Positions 63,561-64,000 of a stretch of DNA of 64,000 nt are shown here, piece by piece. The notes beneath the pieces were generated by a model, which was not told the origin of the DNA, searched no databases, and saw only the letters and a program-made list of their open reading frames with translations. Within the stretch, counting starts at the first letter, position 1. Each line of letters opens with the position of its first letter. This DNA comes from Rhabdophis nuchalis (lineage: Eukaryota; Chordata; Lepidosauria; Squamata; Natricidae): NCBI GenBank assembly GCA_039707465.1, contig CM077645.1, forward strand, positions 61,909,850 to 61,973,849, given 5' to 3'. Both the position numbers and the translations under genes were made by a program.

Positions 63561-64000
63561 AGCAACCCATCACTGTCTAATACCAATGCATGTGATCCCT
63601 AAGCCATTTTTAAGAATAGTAAGGAAACCAACCAGACATAATTAAACAAGACTCTTTCCATATTTGTATTTTACAAAACAAGAGAAAGTCAGAATCTATC
63701 ATTGGAAATTCTCAATCATCCAGGTTGTCCCAAAGGTGCTTTTCCAAAGGCAACTTGACTTTCTTGGTTTTTTCCTTGAAAATGTTTAGTTTCTCATACA
63801 AGAAGCTTCTTCAGTTGTGACTGAATGGTGGAGAATAGAAGGATTTATATTCTTATCATGATCTGCTGAATCCCATTAATTATGACTTCTATTTATGAGC
63901 ATTCCAATACTTTTTCTATTTGTATATAGAGGCTTTTCATTCATTTCATTCATGATTCATTTGTACCGAGAAGCATGTTGTGATTTTTGTAAGGAACATC

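Larger units (their letters stand above)
47500..64000 (-). other. Upstream ABLIM1 intron or 5' flank
   Basis: Sequence upstream of the first recognised exon. The exon starts in phase 1, so at least one further 5' exon must exist. No known ABLIM1 first exon could be identified by eye. Contents are three LINE fragments, a fold-back MITE, several inverted repeats and microsatellites. The stretches 47890-51110, 53460-60220 and 60350-62500 are largely unannotated AT-rich DNA. One weak exon-like segment near 55074-55190 is described under findings. Confidence 0.7.

Overview
The window is nuclear DNA from a vertebrate, most likely a squamate reptile and plausibly a snake. It is AT-rich, intron-dominated and crowded with young and old transposons. 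The repeats fit squamates: CR1/L2/L3-type LINEs with (ATA)n tails, a Sauria-like tRNA-derived SINE, hAT fold-back MITEs, a Penelope-like remnant and long GATA-type microsatellites. The species call is inference from repeat content and cannot be settled by eye.

Only one protein-coding gene is recognised: ABLIM1 (actin-binding LIM protein 1), on the minus strand. Five consecutive internal exons are visible at 47365-47499, 22412-22595, 17717-17826, 5519-5645 and 4888-4981. All have canonical AG/GT splice sites and compatible phases. Together they encode LIM domains 1, 2 and 3 and the start of LIM4. The rest of LIM4, the actin-binding C-terminus with the villin headpiece, and the 5' first exon(s) lie outside the window or are not recognisable. 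Everything else between 4.9 and 47.5 kb is intron. 47.5-64 kb is upstream intron or upstream flank, and 1-4.9 kb is the next downstream intron.

Repeat layout, left to right:
- 0-9 kb: mostly unique, AT-rich intron with a GGAA microsatellite, SINE fragments and a fold-back hAT MITE.
- 9-12.2 kb: three hAT-type elements with 8-bp target duplications, one of them a 1.66-kb GC-rich element inside an older SINE.
- 15.2-16.8 kb: a SINE with a 14-bp target duplication, then a TA-flanked DNA transposon carrying a minisatellite.
- 19.1-22.0 kb: a nearly complete LINE with a 901-codon uninterrupted endonuclease/reverse transcriptase ORF.
- 24.3-30.3 kb: two GC-rich composite DNA transposons, 1.14 and 2.53 kb, that share an internal segment.
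- 31.9-32.5 kb: a composite of two hAT-like ends; 35.0-35.3 kb: a MITE and a GATA array; 37.0-37.9 kb: a third TA-flanked element; 39.6-40.6 kb: a Penelope-like remnant; 41.5-42.6 kb: an element with a CTAC minisatellite; 44.0-44.9 kb: two hAT elements.
- 46.4-46.9, 52.4-53.4 and 62.5-63.2 kb: further LINE copies; 51.4-51.7 kb: a CR1 3' end.

The most unusual structure is the set of near-perfect short-loop inverted repeats, the best being a perfect 50+50-bp hairpin at 60.2-60.3 kb. Next are the chimeric DNA transposons that share internal modules while having unrelated termini. I found no evidence for a wholly new gene system.
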